From Lacticaseibacillus casei DSM 20011 = JCM 1134 = ATCC 393 (GTDB lineage Bacteria; Bacillota; Bacilli; Lactobacillales; Lactobacillaceae): a stretch of 64,000 bases of DNA. The stretch lies in contig NZ_AP012544.1 in NCBI RefSeq assembly GCF_000829055.1, positions 1,178,001 to 1,242,000 on the forward strand. The letters run 5' to 3'. The first letter of the stretch is position 1. Each line of letters starts with the position of its first letter. The notes beneath the pieces are model-generated. The model saw only the letters and a list, made by a program, of their open reading frames with translations. It was not told the origin of the DNA and did no database searches. Position numbers and translations under genes: made by a program. Positions 39,063 to 49,184 of the stretch are shown one piece after another.

Positions 39063-42000
39063 AGTTTTAGTCGCGAATCGTGGCGAAATCGCCATTCGGA
39101 TTTTCCGTGCCTGTGAGGAGTTGGGCCTCAAGACCGTTGGCATTTTTGCCAAAGAAGATGCCTTGTCGATTCACCGGTTCAAAGCTCAAGAAAGTTACCA
39201 AGTAGGCGCAGGTAAGGCACCCATTGCCGCTTATCTGGATATGGATGATATCATTCGCATTGCCAAACAAAGCGGAGCGGATGCGATTCATCCGGGTTAC
39301 GGGCTGCTTTCTGAAAACGCAACGTTTGCCCGTAAAGTTCGGGCTGCAGGATTGACGTTTGTCGGTCCGCGCTCAGAGTTGCTTGATGTGTTCGGCGATA
39401 AAGTGGCAGCGAAAGAAGCAGCACACAAAGCCGGGTTGGCAACGATCCCGGGAACACCGGAGCCAACGCGTGATTTCAGCGAGATTCAGGATTTTACCGC
39501 AACACACGGTTTCCCGGTGATGCTTAAAGCAGCCAGCGGTGGTGGCGGTAAGGGGATGCGCATCGTTCACTCCGAGGCTGAGCTGGAAGCAGTGTATCAA
39601 AATGCGGTTAATGAAGCCAAGGCTAGTTTGGGCGATGATCGCATGTACGTCGAAAAGTACATCGCTTCGGCTAAGCACGTTGAAGTTCAGGTGTTAGGCG
39701 ATGAGCACGGACATCTTTTGCATCTTTTTGAACGTGACTGCTCCGTCCAGCGCCGCCAGCAAAAAGTCGTTGAAATTGCACCGGCAGTTGCTTTGCCGGT
39801 TGCTTTGCGTGCGAAGATCTGCCAAAGTGCCGTGGACTTGATGGCAAGTCTGCATTATGAAAACGCCGGGACTGTAGAATTTCTGGTTGACGGCGAACAG
39901 TATTACTTTATTGAAGTTAATCCCCGCGTTCAGGTGGAACATACAATTACGGAACTCATCACAGGTGTCGATATTGTTCAGTCGCAATTGCGGATTGCTG
40001 CCGGAGCGGATTTGTTTGCCGATCTGCACCTGCCGCAGCAAGATGGGCTGCGTGAAAATGGCGCTGCGATTCAGTGCCGGATTACGACCGAAGATCCGGA
40101 AAACAACTTCATGCCAGATACCGGAACCATCAATACTTATCGTTCTCCGGGTGGTTTTGGTATTCGGCTGGATGTCGGCAATGCTTATGCGGGCGCCGTC
40201 GTCAGCCCTTATTTTGACTCTTTGTTGGTAAAAGCCAGCGTTCATGCACCAAATTTTCCGGCAGCAGTGGCCAAAATGCAGCGTGCCTTACACGAATTTC
40301 AAATTACCGGTGTTAAAACCAACGTCGCTTTCTTAGAGCATCTATTGGCTACTAAAACCTTCCGGACAGGTGAGGCAGAGACAGCATTCATTGACGCCCA
40401 TCCTGAATTGTTGCAGGTGCAAGCCAAACCGGATCTGGCTTCCCGGCTGTTATGGTATATCGGCGATGTGACGATCAACGGGTTTAAAGGCGTTGAGCGC
40501 CAAACGCAAAAGTATTATCCTGAGCTACAATACGATAGCCATTTTCCAACAACCAAGCCGCAGACTGATTTAGTGGCACTGCTTAAAGACAAGGGTGCAA
40601 ATGGCGTTACTGATTGGGTAAAAGACCACAAATCGCTGTTGCTGACGGATACGACTTTTCGTGATGCCCACCAGAGTTTATTTGCTACCCGCATGCGGAC
40701 TCGCGATATGCTGACGGTTGCCAAGGATATGGGCAACGGCTTGCCTAATCTGTTTTCGACGGAAGTATGGGGTGGTGCGACGTTTGATGTGGCGTACCGG
40801 TTCTTGAATGAAGATCCGTGGGTCCGATTGAAAAAACTGCGCGCAGCATTACCGCATACGTTGTTACAGATGCTGTTTCGTGGCAGTAATGCAGTTGGGT
40901 ATCAGAATTATCCTGACAATGTGATTAAAGCTTTCATTCAACAGGCTGCCGATGACGGTGTCGATGTTTTTCGAATATTTGACAGTCTGAACTGGCTGCC
41001 GCAAATGACGCTGAGTATTGATACGGTCAAACAAACCGGTAAGCTTGCGGAAGCAACGATGTGTTACACTGGCGATATTTTAAGCGATGCCCATCCAAAA
41101 TATCAATTGGCTTATTATGTGGCGCTGGCCAAGCAACTTGTTGATGCTGGTGCGGATATGATTGCCATTAAAGATATGGCGGGACTGCTTAAACCACAAG
41201 CGGCCTCAGTCTTGATCGGCGCGTTAAAGGATGCTGTTTCGGTACCGATTCATTTGCATACCCACGATACAACCGGCAACGGCATTGCTACTTACTTGGC
41301 AGCCACGCACGCTGGGGTTGACATTGTCGATGTCGCTCAAAGTAGCTTTTCGGGGACAACCAGTCAGCCAAGTCTGGAAAGTCTCTACTACGCTTTGAGT
41401 GGCGATCAGCGTCAGCCTGAAGTGGCGATTGAAAAAGCCCAGTCGTTGGATCGTTATTTTCAGGCAATCCGGCCTTACTATGCCGACTTTGGCAACGGCG
41501 TGACCGGGCCGCTAACCGATATTTACACTGTTCAGATGCCAGGTGGCCAGTACAGCAATTTGCAACAGCAGGCCCGCAGTATGGGCATTACAGACTTCGA
41601 AGCCGTTAAAGCCATGTATGCGCAAGTCAACACTTTGTTCTGCGATATCATTAAGGTAACCCCGTCGTCAAAAGTGGTCGGTGACATGGCGCTGTTTATG
41701 CTGCAGAATCACTTGACACCGGAAATGGTCAAGGACCATGGTGAACAATATGATTTTCCGGCATCCGTGGTTGCCTTTTTCAAAGGCGATTTAGGTCAAC
41801 CGGTTGGCGGTTTTCCTAAAGATTTACAGAAAAAAATCCTCAAAGGGCAAAAACCGCTGACTGTCAGACCGGGCCAACTGGCTAAGCCGGTCGATTTCGC
41901 CGCTGTTCGGCAGGACTTGATTGCGGCGGGCGTGGCTGAACCAAGCACTGAAGAAGTTTTAAGCGCCATTTTATATCCGGATGTTTTCAAGGCCTTTGTT

Positions 42001-42492
42001 CGCAAGCAGAAGCAGATCGGACCGGTCACCAAACTTGACTCGCCTTCTTATTTCCAGGGCATGCGGATTGGCGAAACCGTTTCGGTGCCAATCAAGGCTG
42101 GTAAAACGCTGATTATTCAGTTAAATGCGATCGGGACGGCGGATGCCAGTGGCATGAAGACGCTTTATTTCACGGTTGACGGGCAGAAACAGGAGATCCA
42201 GATTCGCGATGCCCACCAAAAGAGTGCCGGATTGCAGCATCAGTTGGCAGAACCGACTGACAAGAACCAAATCGGCGCACCAATGGCCGGCAAAATTGTT
42301 TCAGTCGCAATCAAACAAGGGCAGCAGGTTGCAAAAGGCGATGCTCTGTTTGTCATCGAAGCCATGAAAATGGAAACAACCGTCCACGCGCCGTTTGCCG
42401 GCACCGTCACCCACTTGTATGTTGAGGCAGGCGCGTTAATTAAAAGTCAGGAACTGTTGGCCAAGCTTCAGCCCGGTGCCGCCAAGCAGTGA
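39055..42492 (+). CDS. pyc: Pyruvate carboxylase
   Basis: Biotin enzyme that carboxylates pyruvate to oxaloacetate, feeding aspartate synthesis; 1145 residues, full length. N-terminal biotin carboxylase (start KVLVANRGEIAIRI; ATP-grasp GGGGKGMR at ~160; EVNPRVQVEHT at ~285), carboxyltransferase domain with metal site (TTFRDAHQSL ~535; HTHDTTGNG ~740), and C-terminal biotinyl domain with biotin Lys in EAMKMETT (~1102-1109). ATG 39055 overlaps the ftsW stop. In Gram-positives Pyc can be controlled by c-di-AMP; nothing in the sequence here addresses that. Confidence 0.97.
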   Translation: MHKVLVANRGEIAIRIFRACEELGLKTVGIFAKEDALSIHRFKAQESYQVGAGKAPIAAYLDMDDIIRIAKQSGADAIHPGYGLLSENATFARKVRAAGLTFVGPRSELLDVFGDKVAAKEAAHKAGLATIPGTPEPTRDFSEIQDFTATHGFPVMLKAASGGGGKGMRIVHSEAELEAVYQNAVNEAKASLGDDRMYVEKYIASAKHVEVQVLGDEHGHLLHLFERDCSVQRRQQKVVEIAPAVALPVALRAKICQSAVDLMASLHYENAGTVEFLVDGEQYYFIEVNPRVQVEHTITELITGVDIVQSQLRIAAGADLFADLHLPQQDGLRENGAAIQCRITTEDPENNFMPDTGTINTYRSPGGFGIRLDVGNAYAGAVVSPYFDSLLVKASVHAPNFPAAVAKMQRALHEFQITGVKTNVAFLEHLLATKTFRTGEAETAFIDAHPELLQVQAKPDLASRLLWYIGDVTINGFKGVERQTQKYYPELQYDSHFPTTKPQTDLVALLKDKGANGVTDWVKDHKSLLLTDTTFRDAHQSLFATRMRTRDMLTVAKDMGNGLPNLFSTEVWGGATFDVAYRFLNEDPWVRLKKLRAALPHTLLQMLFRGSNAVGYQNYPDNVIKAFIQQAADDGVDVFRIFDSLNWLPQMTLSIDTVKQTGKLAEATMCYTGDILSDAHPKYQLAYYVALAKQLVDAGADMIAIKDMAGLLKPQAASVLIGALKDAVSVPIHLHTHDTTGNGIATYLAATHAGVDIVDVAQSSFSGTTSQPSLESLYYALSGDQRQPEVAIEKAQSLDRYFQAIRPYYADFGNGVTGPLTDIYTVQMPGGQYSNLQQQARSMGITDFEAVKAMYAQVNTLFCDIIKVTPSSKVVGDMALFMLQNHLTPEMVKDHGEQYDFPASVVAFFKGDLGQPVGGFPKDLQKKILKGQKPLTVRPGQLAKPVDFAAVRQDLIAAGVAEPSTEEVLSAILYPDVFKAFVRKQKQIGPVTKLDSPSYFQGMRIGETVSVPIKAGKTLIIQLNAIGTADASGMKTLYFTVDGQKQEIQIRDAHQKSAGLQHQLAEPTDKNQIGAPMAGKIVSVAIKQGQQVAKGDALFVIEAMKMETTVHAPFAGTVTHLYVEAGALIKSQELLAKLQPGAAKQ

Positions 42493-42509
42493 GTTTAGAA
42501 GGTGAAAGC

Positions 42510-42857
42510 ATGTTTTCAATGAAACAGCGGCAGGGCCTAGTTGTTTGGGTGTATTCACTTAAGCAACTTAAGACGCTGCGGCGTTACGGCACCATTATGT
42601 ATGTTTCGCGGCGCATGAAATATGTTTATTTGTATATGGATCGCGACGAAATTACGGCAGCAAGCAATAAATTAAGTAAGTTGCGGTTTGTCAAACGTGT
42701 CGAACCGTCGCATCGTCCGGAATTAAAAACCGAGTTCGGCAGCGATATCGGTAAATTCAAACCGACAGAAGAAGATCTGGAAACCAAAGCAAAACAGCGG
42801 CGGCGCGACCGGATGACAATTGACAAGCCAAAAGGGGATCATCATGCGAGTCATTAG
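42510..42857 (+). CDS. YlbG family protein (UPF0298)
   Basis: 115-residue DUF2129/YlbG protein of unknown function, conserved upstream of rsmD-coaD in Firmicutes. Core GLVVWVYSLKQLKTLRRYG and MKYVYLYMD. ATG 42510 was chosen for AGAAGGTGA upstream; an in-frame GTG at 42489 overlaps the pyc stop. The basic C-terminal extension (after ~85) overlaps the rsmD start by 14 bases. Confidence 0.88.
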   Translation: MFSMKQRQGLVVWVYSLKQLKTLRRYGTIMYVSRRMKYVYLYMDRDEITAASNKLSKLRFVKRVEPSHRPELKTEFGSDIGKFKPTEEDLETKAKQRRRDRMTIDKPKGDHHASH

Positions 42858-43407
42858 CGGGGCCTTTCGCGGCTTGCGGCTGAACGCGGTTCCGGGTAAC
42901 CAGACGCGACCGACAGCCGATAAAGTTAAAGAATCCATGTTTAATATGCTCGGACCATATTTTGATGGCGGTCATGCCCTTGATTTATATGCAGGCACCG
43001 GGGCACTGGGAATCGAAGCGGTGTCACGCGGGATGCACGACGCCGTTTTAGTGGATCGTCAATACGCGGCGATCAAAACGATCAAGGCCAATGTTGCACT
43101 GACCAAACATTCAGAAAGTTTTACGATCTTGAAGATGCCCGTGGCCAAAGCAATCGACCATTTTGCTGCTGAGCAATCGTTTGATCTCATTTTGATGGAT
43201 CCGCCTTATGCGCAACAACATGTGATCGCCCAGTTAGCTGCGTTTGTCAGTGGTGATCTCTTGGTACCCAGAGGCCGGGTCTTGGTTGAAACCGGACTGG
43301 ATGTCGTTTATCCTGAGGTCATTCCCGGATATACCAAACTGCGGCACCAGACTTATGGCGTGGCGCAGGTTTTGATTTTAGAGCGAAACGAGGAAGATCA
43401 TGACTAA
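42844..43407 (+). CDS. rsmD: 16S rRNA (guanine(966)-N(2))-methyltransferase
   Basis: SAM-dependent methyltransferase of 16S rRNA G966; 187 residues from ATG 42844 (AAAAGGGG upstream). N-terminal RVISGAFRGLRL, target-binding TRPTADKVKESMFN, SAM motif I LDLYAGTGALGIEA, catalytic motif IV DPPYAQQ. Overlaps coaD by 8 bases. Confidence 0.95.
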   Translation: MRVISGAFRGLRLNAVPGNQTRPTADKVKESMFNMLGPYFDGGHALDLYAGTGALGIEAVSRGMHDAVLVDRQYAAIKTIKANVALTKHSESFTILKMPVAKAIDHFAAEQSFDLILMDPPYAQQHVIAQLAAFVSGDLLVPRGRVLVETGLDVVYPEVIPGYTKLRHQTYGVAQVLILERNEEDHD

Positions 43408-43903
43408 AAAAATCGCAGTATTTCCTGGCAGCTTTGATCCGTTTACGAATGGTCATTTGGATACCGTTTTGCGGGCTAGTCGCTTGTTTGATGAAGTGGT
43501 CGTAGCGGCGATGACGAATACCAGCAAGAAGGCACTTTTCTCAAGTGATGAAAAATTGGCATTGATCGCGGCCAGTACTGCCGACTTGCCAAATGTCAAA
43601 GCAGTAGCGGCACCTAGGCGTTTGACGGTTGAATTTGCCAAATCAATTGGTGCCCAGTTTATTATTCGGGGCATTCGCAACGTTGCGGACTTCGGCTATG
43701 AGGCTGATATTGCCACGGTTAATCATGACTTGGACAGTCAGATTGAAACGGTCTTTTTGCTCGCGGATAAGCAGTACGATGCATTGTCCAGTACGATTAT
43801 CAAGGAAGTCGCGGCGTTTGGTGGCGACATTCATCGGTTTGTGCCGGCGCCAGTTGAAAAAGCCTTATACAAGAAACTAGGTGAGCCTCATCAAGCCAAC
43901 TAA
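43400..43903 (+). CDS. coaD: Phosphopantetheine adenylyltransferase
   Basis: Penultimate enzyme of coenzyme A synthesis (4'-phosphopantetheine + ATP to dephospho-CoA). 167 residues. Nucleotidyltransferase motif GSFDPFTNGH (residues ~10-19) and C-terminal LSSTIIKEVAAFGGD (~130-144). Part of the conserved ylbG-rsmD-coaD-sdrC block. Confidence 0.97.
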   Translation: MTKKIAVFPGSFDPFTNGHLDTVLRASRLFDEVVVAAMTNTSKKALFSSDEKLALIAASTADLPNVKAVAAPRRLTVEFAKSIGAQFIIRGIRNVADFGYEADIATVNHDLDSQIETVFLLADKQYDALSSTIIKEVAAFGGDIHRFVPAPVEKALYKKLGEPHQAN

Positions 43904-44370
43904 TCGGTTAAAACAGAAAAAACGCTGGCGGTGGCTCATTGGTATTTTGGTTGGCGTTATCGTGCTAGCGGCGCTTCTTTTCTTCCCGACCAACTATTAT
44001 CTGGAAGTACCGGGCTCGGCGGAGTCGTTGAAGCCTTATGTTAAGGTCACCGGCAGTAAAGACAATGCCAAGGGAAGTTACATGTTAACGACGGTGGGCG
44101 TGGTCGGTCCCGCCTCACCCGCGTTATTACTGTTTAGCAAAACGCAGGCCCACACCGATATTGTCTCCAAGCAAGATTTAATGGGCAATGACAGTAGCGC
44201 CGAATACGATCAATTGCAGGCCTATTATATGAAAAGTGCTGCCAATAATGCGGTTGCAGCAGCGTTCAAAGCTGCCAAGAAACCGTATCAGATCCACCAT
44301 CGCGGCATTTATGTGATGTCGATTTTGCCGCAGTCGCCTTTCAAGGGAAAATTGGCTCTCGGTGACACCA

Positions 44371-44383
44371 TTACTAAATTAAA
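44371..44383. repeat. Left target-site duplication of the IS30-family element
   Basis: ttactaaattaaa, repeated exactly at 45645-45657. Confidence 0.85.
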
Positions 44384-45644
44384 CGTAAATTGCAAGAACA
44401 AGTTAGCCAGTCGTTGAGGACAATCCCAGAACAGGCCGTTATCAAATAGAAGTTGTGGCGCTAGAGAGACTACTGGGCCATGCGGCGAACGCGCCGAGCT
44501 TCGGCCTCAAAGTTTTGCTGGGGTGTGCAGTAGCCCTGTTGTTTGCGAGGCAACTGATTCAAGCGGTCTTGCGTGGCCTGCACTTGACTAGGGCTAATGT
44601 CATCTAGGGACATGCCCTTAGGGAAGTCCTGGCGGATCATCCGGTTATGTGCCTCGTTGGTGCCACGGTCGCAGGACGTGTAAGGATGGGCGTAGAAGAT
44701 CTCAGTTTCCGTCCCAGCAAAAGCAGTATTTAAGGCGGTGAACTCGGGTCCGTTGTCGGCTGTGATGGTCTTGATGCAAGCTCCCCATTCGCGCTTGATT
44801 CCACGCAATGCATAGCTCACAGAGTCTGCATCTCGTCCTTCGATCAAGCGGAGAAGTTGGCAACGGGTCTTGCGCTCAATCAGAGTCAAGATGACGCTCT
44901 CCTTGCCATTGCGTTTACCGACAATGGTATCCATCTCCCAGTGACCGAACTGCCTGCGTCGTTCAACGACCTTAGGCCGTTCCTCGATACTGCGGCCAGC
45001 CAGGCGCTTAGCCTTGGTGTGGTGCTGGTGAGAGGTCTTCCGCTTAGTCTTCTCCAACAGGTCGATATTTCGAATCTCTAGGCGTTGGTCGTCAATGTAC
45101 TGGTACAAAGTCGAGGCACAAACAAGCTCTTCAGGAGTAAACAGCTTGTGTCGCTTGGCATAGCCGATTGAAGCATCCGGCGACCATTTGTCCTGCTTAG
45201 CTCGCTGTACGTACCAGGCTAAGAAGACCTGTACGCTGGCGAACTTGTCAGGACGATGGCAGCTCAAGCGTGCAGTCTCGTAACGTGCCTGAGCAGCCTC
45301 TGGCAGGTATTGTCGATGGTAGACGCGCTTGCCATTACTCTTCTTGACCTGATCTACTGTACCTCGCTTGATTTCATTATTAATGGTCTGCGGGCAGACG
45401 CCAATTTCAGCAGCAATCCAACGATTGGACTTCCCAGCTTGGCGGAATCCGGCCACTTTTCCGCGCTCGAGTGATGTTAAGTGCTGACCTTTTTGGCGGT
45501 GTGTGCTATCCTGTTTCTGCATCAAGACAATATCCTCTTCCATTGTTTGGGTAGGAACTTCAATGATACAGGATATCTGTTCTTGATGTTTTTTATTGTC
45601 CAAAAAATTTTGAGACAGTGGCTAACTTGATTCTAAAATGCGCG
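44384..45644 (-). mobile_element. IS30-family insertion sequence
   Basis: 1261 bp, bounded by the 13-bp duplications at 44371-44383 and 45645-45657. Terminal inverted repeats are imperfect; the shared core is caagttagcca, about 15 bases in from each end. Carries one transposase gene on the minus strand. Complete in appearance. Confidence 0.9.
44470..45603 (-). CDS. IS30-family transposase
   Basis: DDE transposase, up to 377 residues. N-terminal helix-turn-helix (SLERGKVAGFRQAGKSNRWI, then AAEIGVCPQTINNEIKRG), integrase core with Asp in HWEMDTIVGKR, Asp in TADNGPEF and Glu in RGTNEAHNRMIRQ (~residues 318-330). The longest frame starts at TTG 45603; ATG starts at 45543 and MQKQD (~45522) are alternatives with better upstream purines. 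Catalytic triad intact, so potentially active. Confidence 0.92.
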   Translation of the reverse strand: MDNKKHQEQISCIIEVPTQTMEEDIVLMQKQDSTHRQKGQHLTSLERGKVAGFRQAGKSNRWIAAEIGVCPQTINNEIKRGTVDQVKKSNGKRVYHRQYLPEAAQARYETARLSCHRPDKFASVQVFLAWYVQRAKQDKWSPDASIGYAKRHKLFTPEELVCASTLYQYIDDQRLEIRNIDLLEKTKRKTSHQHHTKAKRLAGRSIEERPKVVERRRQFGHWEMDTIVGKRNGKESVILTLIERKTRCQLLRLIEGRDADSVSYALRGIKREWGACIKTITADNGPEFTALNTAFAGTETEIFYAHPYTSCDRGTNEAHNRMIRQDFPKGMSLDDISPSQVQATQDRLNQLPRKQQGYCTPQQNFEAEARRVRRMAQ

Positions 45645-45657
45645 TTACTAAATTAAA
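45645..45657. repeat. Right target-site duplication of the IS30-family element
   Basis: ttactaaattaaa, identical to 44371-44383. Confidence 0.85.
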
Positions 45658-46261
45658 TGGTAAATCATATAAAACTGCCGACGCTTATGTGAATGCGATT
45701 AAATCGCAAAAAGTGGGTACAGCCATTACGTTGACGTATCAACATCAAGGCAAGACCAAACAGGCCACGGCGAAGCTGATTCGTTTGCCGCAGACGAAGC
45801 GCGCCGGCATCGGCATCACGCTGACCGAGAATACGTCAGTTACCAGTGATCCTAAAGTTAAGATTGATGCGGGGAATATCGGTGGACCGAGTGCCGGAAC
45901 GATGTTTGCCTTACAGATCTATACCCAGATCACCCATCAGAATCTGCGCCGCGGGCATGTGATTGCCGGAACTGGCACCATCGATCCAGCGGGTCACGTT
46001 GGCCAAATCGGCGGCATCGATAAGAAAGTGGTCGCCGCGGATGCCAAGGGGGCCAAAGTTTTCTTTGCTCCGAATCAGCCCGCCACCAAAAAGTTGAAGC
46101 ACTATGATCCAAATTATGTCAACAACTATACGGAAGCGGTGCAGACGGCTAAGCAAATTAAGACCAAGATGAAAATCGTACCGGTCAAGACTTTAAGCGA
46201 TGTGATTCGGTATATGGAAAATTATTCGAAAACCGCCAAGTAACGTCATGATTTTAAAACT

Positions 46262-46292
46262 AGAACTGTCAGTTTGGCGGTTCTTTTTTAAT
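46262..46292 (+). terminator. Weak terminator after sdrC
   Basis: agaactg / cggttct stem (one G-T pair), T6 tail. Confidence 0.6.
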
Positions 46293-46324
46293 GGCTTGCG
46301 TAATGTGTTGTCGAGGTGAGAAAA

Positions 46325-46984
46325 ATGACGACACTGACGTATTGGCTCAAAACATATTGGTACGCGCCTTTGATTATTGTCATCGGCGGGTTCTTTTTTT
46401 GGCAACAGGCTCAAGGCAGTTCGGCTAACCAACCGCTGTCCGAGAGTGGGCGGGCTAGCGGCAGTTCGCAGGTGATGATGTCCCGTTCTTCCGGCAGTGC
46501 AAGCAGTCGCAGTCGGCCATCGCAAGGATTTGTGCATCTCAAAGGGGCAGTCTTGCGGCCTGGTATTTACCCGGTCCGGGAAAACACGCGGTGGGAAGAG
46601 GTCGTCAAAGCTGCTGGTGGGCTGACGGCCAATGCCGATATGCAACAGGTTAATTTAGCCAAAATTGCCAGTGATCAGGAAAGCCTGCATGTACCGGAAA
46701 AAGGGGAAACGGTTGCTGCGCCGGCTGCCACGGCAACTTCCGGGGTTGCTTCAAGCGGCGAAGCGAAGACTCAAGCTAGTAGCGGTGGTGTCGTTGATCT
46801 TAATAAAGCAGATGCGACCCAGTTGCAAACGATTAGCGGGATCGGACCGAAAAAAGCCGCTGATATTATTAATTATCGGGATAGTCATGGCGGTTTCAAA
46901 GAGATTGCCGAGCTCAAGGAAGTGCCGGGAATCGGCGATAAAACGTTTGAAACTTTGGCTCCGCAGTTTACGCTGGGGCCATGA
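46325..46984 (+). CDS. comEA: Competence protein ComEA (DNA receptor)
   Basis: Membrane-anchored dsDNA-binding protein of the natural-transformation apparatus, 219 residues. One N-terminal transmembrane helix (~residues 15-28), Ser-rich linker, a SLBB domain (FVHLKGAVLRPGIYPV, ~67-82), Ala/Thr linker, and C-terminal helix-hairpin-helix pair (LQTISGIGPKKAADIINYR and KEVPGIGDKTFETL). ATG 46325 was chosen for GAGGTGAG upstream; GTG 46316 lies inside that site. Overlaps comEC by 4 bases. Confidence 0.94.
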   Translation: MTTLTYWLKTYWYAPLIIVIGGFFFWQQAQGSSANQPLSESGRASGSSQVMMSRSSGSASSRSRPSQGFVHLKGAVLRPGIYPVRENTRWEEVVKAAGGLTANADMQQVNLAKIASDQESLHVPEKGETVAAPAATATSGVASSGEAKTQASSGGVVDLNKADATQLQTISGIGPKKAADIINYRDSHGGFKEIAELKEVPGIGDKTFETLAPQFTLGP

Positions 46985-49184
46985 GCGGCCGGCTTATTTT
47001 GGTGACAGTTGCTTTACTTGCCGGTATCATGGGCGGAATCGGGTTTTGGTGGGTGACGGGGTTATTGGTCATTTGGCTGATTATTAAAACGGATCGAACG
47101 ATTTCTATTTGTGTTGGTTTGTTTTTCGTGATTGGGTTGGGACGCGGCGTTATGGATGTCCTTCAGTGGCGCCATCCGCCCCAGCCACATGGCAGTATCG
47201 CTATTCCGGCTTCGGCTATTAAACTTAAAGAGGGGTATGTTAGTTTCATCGGTCGGGCGGCTAACGGCGTCAGTGTCAGCGGTCGTGGTACGGTCTCCCA
47301 GGCGGTCGCCAGCAAATTGGCAACGAATGATCAGCCCGTGCGGCTAGAGGGTGCTTACGAAGTGACACGCCTAGCTCCGGCGCGCAATCAATATGAATTT
47401 GATTATGCAACTTACGCGTGGCAGAGTCGGCAACTTGCTTATGAATTAGTTAAACCAACCTTAGATTTTTCGTTTCAGCAAAAACAGCAACTGCAGGATG
47501 TTATTGACGGGTGGCGTGTCAAGATCTTTGCTTATTTAGCCCAGTTGCCGCCTAAGGTACGCCAATACGCCAAGGGACTATTGCTAGGACAAATGGATGA
47601 TGACTTTATGACCCAGCGGCAGGCGTTTGTCGATTTAGGTGTTTTCCACCTTTTTTCCATATCCGGATTACATCTGTTCGCATCAGTCGCCGCGCTATAC
47701 TGGTTTGCTGCCCGGCTTCGGATACCTCAGGGCGTTGTTGATTTGGCGCTGATGGGCTTGTTGCCGCTTTTATTGCTCTTGTTGCCATTGGGGGCAGGCT
47801 TGTGGCGTGCTGTCTGGATGCGACTAGCCGGGATCGTTAATCGCTATCTTCAGTTAGGCTTTACCGGTCTAGATTTATTTGGCATGGTGCTGATGGTGAA
47901 TTTAATCTGGCAGCCGCGAATTTTAATGACGATGGGTGGGCAGCTGACTTATTTAATGACCGGTTTACTCATTAGTTTGCCGACCATGCGTAAATGGCAA
48001 CTGAATTGGCGGTTGGTTCTGGCCGGCATGCCGGTTATTGCCTGGCATACGTTTAGCTTTAATGTGCTGACAGTGATTTTTAATTGGTTATTGATGCCAA
48101 TTTTTGAATTGGCGATTATGCCCGGTTTGGTTGTGGCTTTGGCATTGCCACATTCGGGGGTGACACGCCTTTTCAATGATGCCCTCCAGCTGTTGGAAAC
48201 CGTGTTGATCGGACTGAGCCGACTGCCGGGACAAATGATCATCGGTGCTTTTCCTAGTTGGTTAGCTGTTGCCGGTGTGCTTGTGATGGCCATTGTTATT
48301 ACTCGGCTGAAGTGGCCACTCGCCATTAGCTGGTTTTTGGTTGTGCTGGCGTGGTGCTGGTATCAACCGAATTATCGGGTCGTGATGTTTGATGTGGGGC
48401 AAGGGGACGCTATTTTAATCGAAGCGCCTTTTCGCCGTGGCGTGATGTTGATTGATACTGGCGGCCGAATCTTTGGCCAAACCAGTCATCCACCTGTCAG
48501 CCGGGCCATTGTTCCTTACCTGCATGCGCGCGGATATACGCGGTTAAATACATTGGTCGTGACCCATCCGCATATGGATCATTTAGGGGATGCTCCATTG
48601 CTGGCCCGACTCATGCCAATGATCGCCTAGTCACGACGCCAACTGCGCAGGATCATCCCATGATTCGCAAGATTCGGCAGCGCGTGGCGAAGGTACAAAT
48701 TGTTACGGCTGATCAGCAGCTTCAGGTGGGCCCGTTACAATTTCAGGTGCTCTGGCCAACGGTAGATGCGCGCCCGAATCCGCGAGATAAGAACGCCGAT
48801 TCGATTGTGCTCTATGGTAAAATAGGCAAAAGTAACTGGTTGTTTACCGGTGATGCGGATCAGGTGATTGAAAGGTCACAAGTTTTACCGCGCCAACTTA
48901 AAGCTGATTTTTTAAAAGCAAGGCATCACGGTTCAAAAACTTCCAGTGATCCCGCGGTTGTTGCAAGTTTAGATTTAAAGACAGCGTTAATTTCTGCTGG
49001 AGTTGCCAATCGTTATGGCCACCCGCATCGGGAGACTCTTGAGACGTTTGCCAAGGCGGGTGTGCCAGCGGTAAGCACGCATGAGCAGGGGATGATATGG
49101 GTCGAATCAAGCCCTTATCGTCAAGAAGACGAGTTATTCAGTTGGTTAAAAATAAAGGAGTCCAAGTCACATGCAGGTCCGTGA
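46981..49184 (+). pseudogene. comEC: Competence channel protein ComEC, frameshifted
   Basis: DNA-uptake channel with N-terminal OB-like domain, competence membrane domain (HLFSISGLHLF at ~residues 222-232) and C-terminal metallo-beta-lactamase-like domain (DVGQGDAILIE, HPHMDHLGD). The first frame ends at 48630 (549 residues); the rest (GDADQVIERS, KARHHGSKTSS) continues in another frame to 49184. Adding one C at 48615-48617 (atgcc to atgccc) gives continuous ARLMPNDRLVTTPTAQDHP and a ~734-residue protein. If real, natural transformation should be impaired. The end overlaps holA by 14 bases. Confidence 0.9.

Larger units (their letters stand above)
43881..46243 (+). pseudogene. PDZ-Lon-type membrane protease (SdrC/YlbL/SepM-like), split by an IS30 element
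   Basis: 5' part 43881-44383: short cytosolic basic segment, one transmembrane helix (~residues 20-36, IGILVGVIVLAALLFFP), and the start of the PDZ domain. The frame then reads into the element and stops at 44417. 3' part 45645-46243: rest of PDZ and the Lon-like serine protease domain with catalytic Ser in GGPSAGTMFA and Lys in GGIDKKVVAADAKGA. Removing the element and one copy of ttactaaattaaa restores a continuous reading (GDTITKLNGKSYK). In relatives this protease processes secreted peptides. Overlaps coaD by 23 bases. Confidence 0.92.

Noticed and set aside
44470..45603. Transposase as part of a composite transposon or integron
   Set aside because: Only one element with its own ends and duplications; no second copy or cargo.
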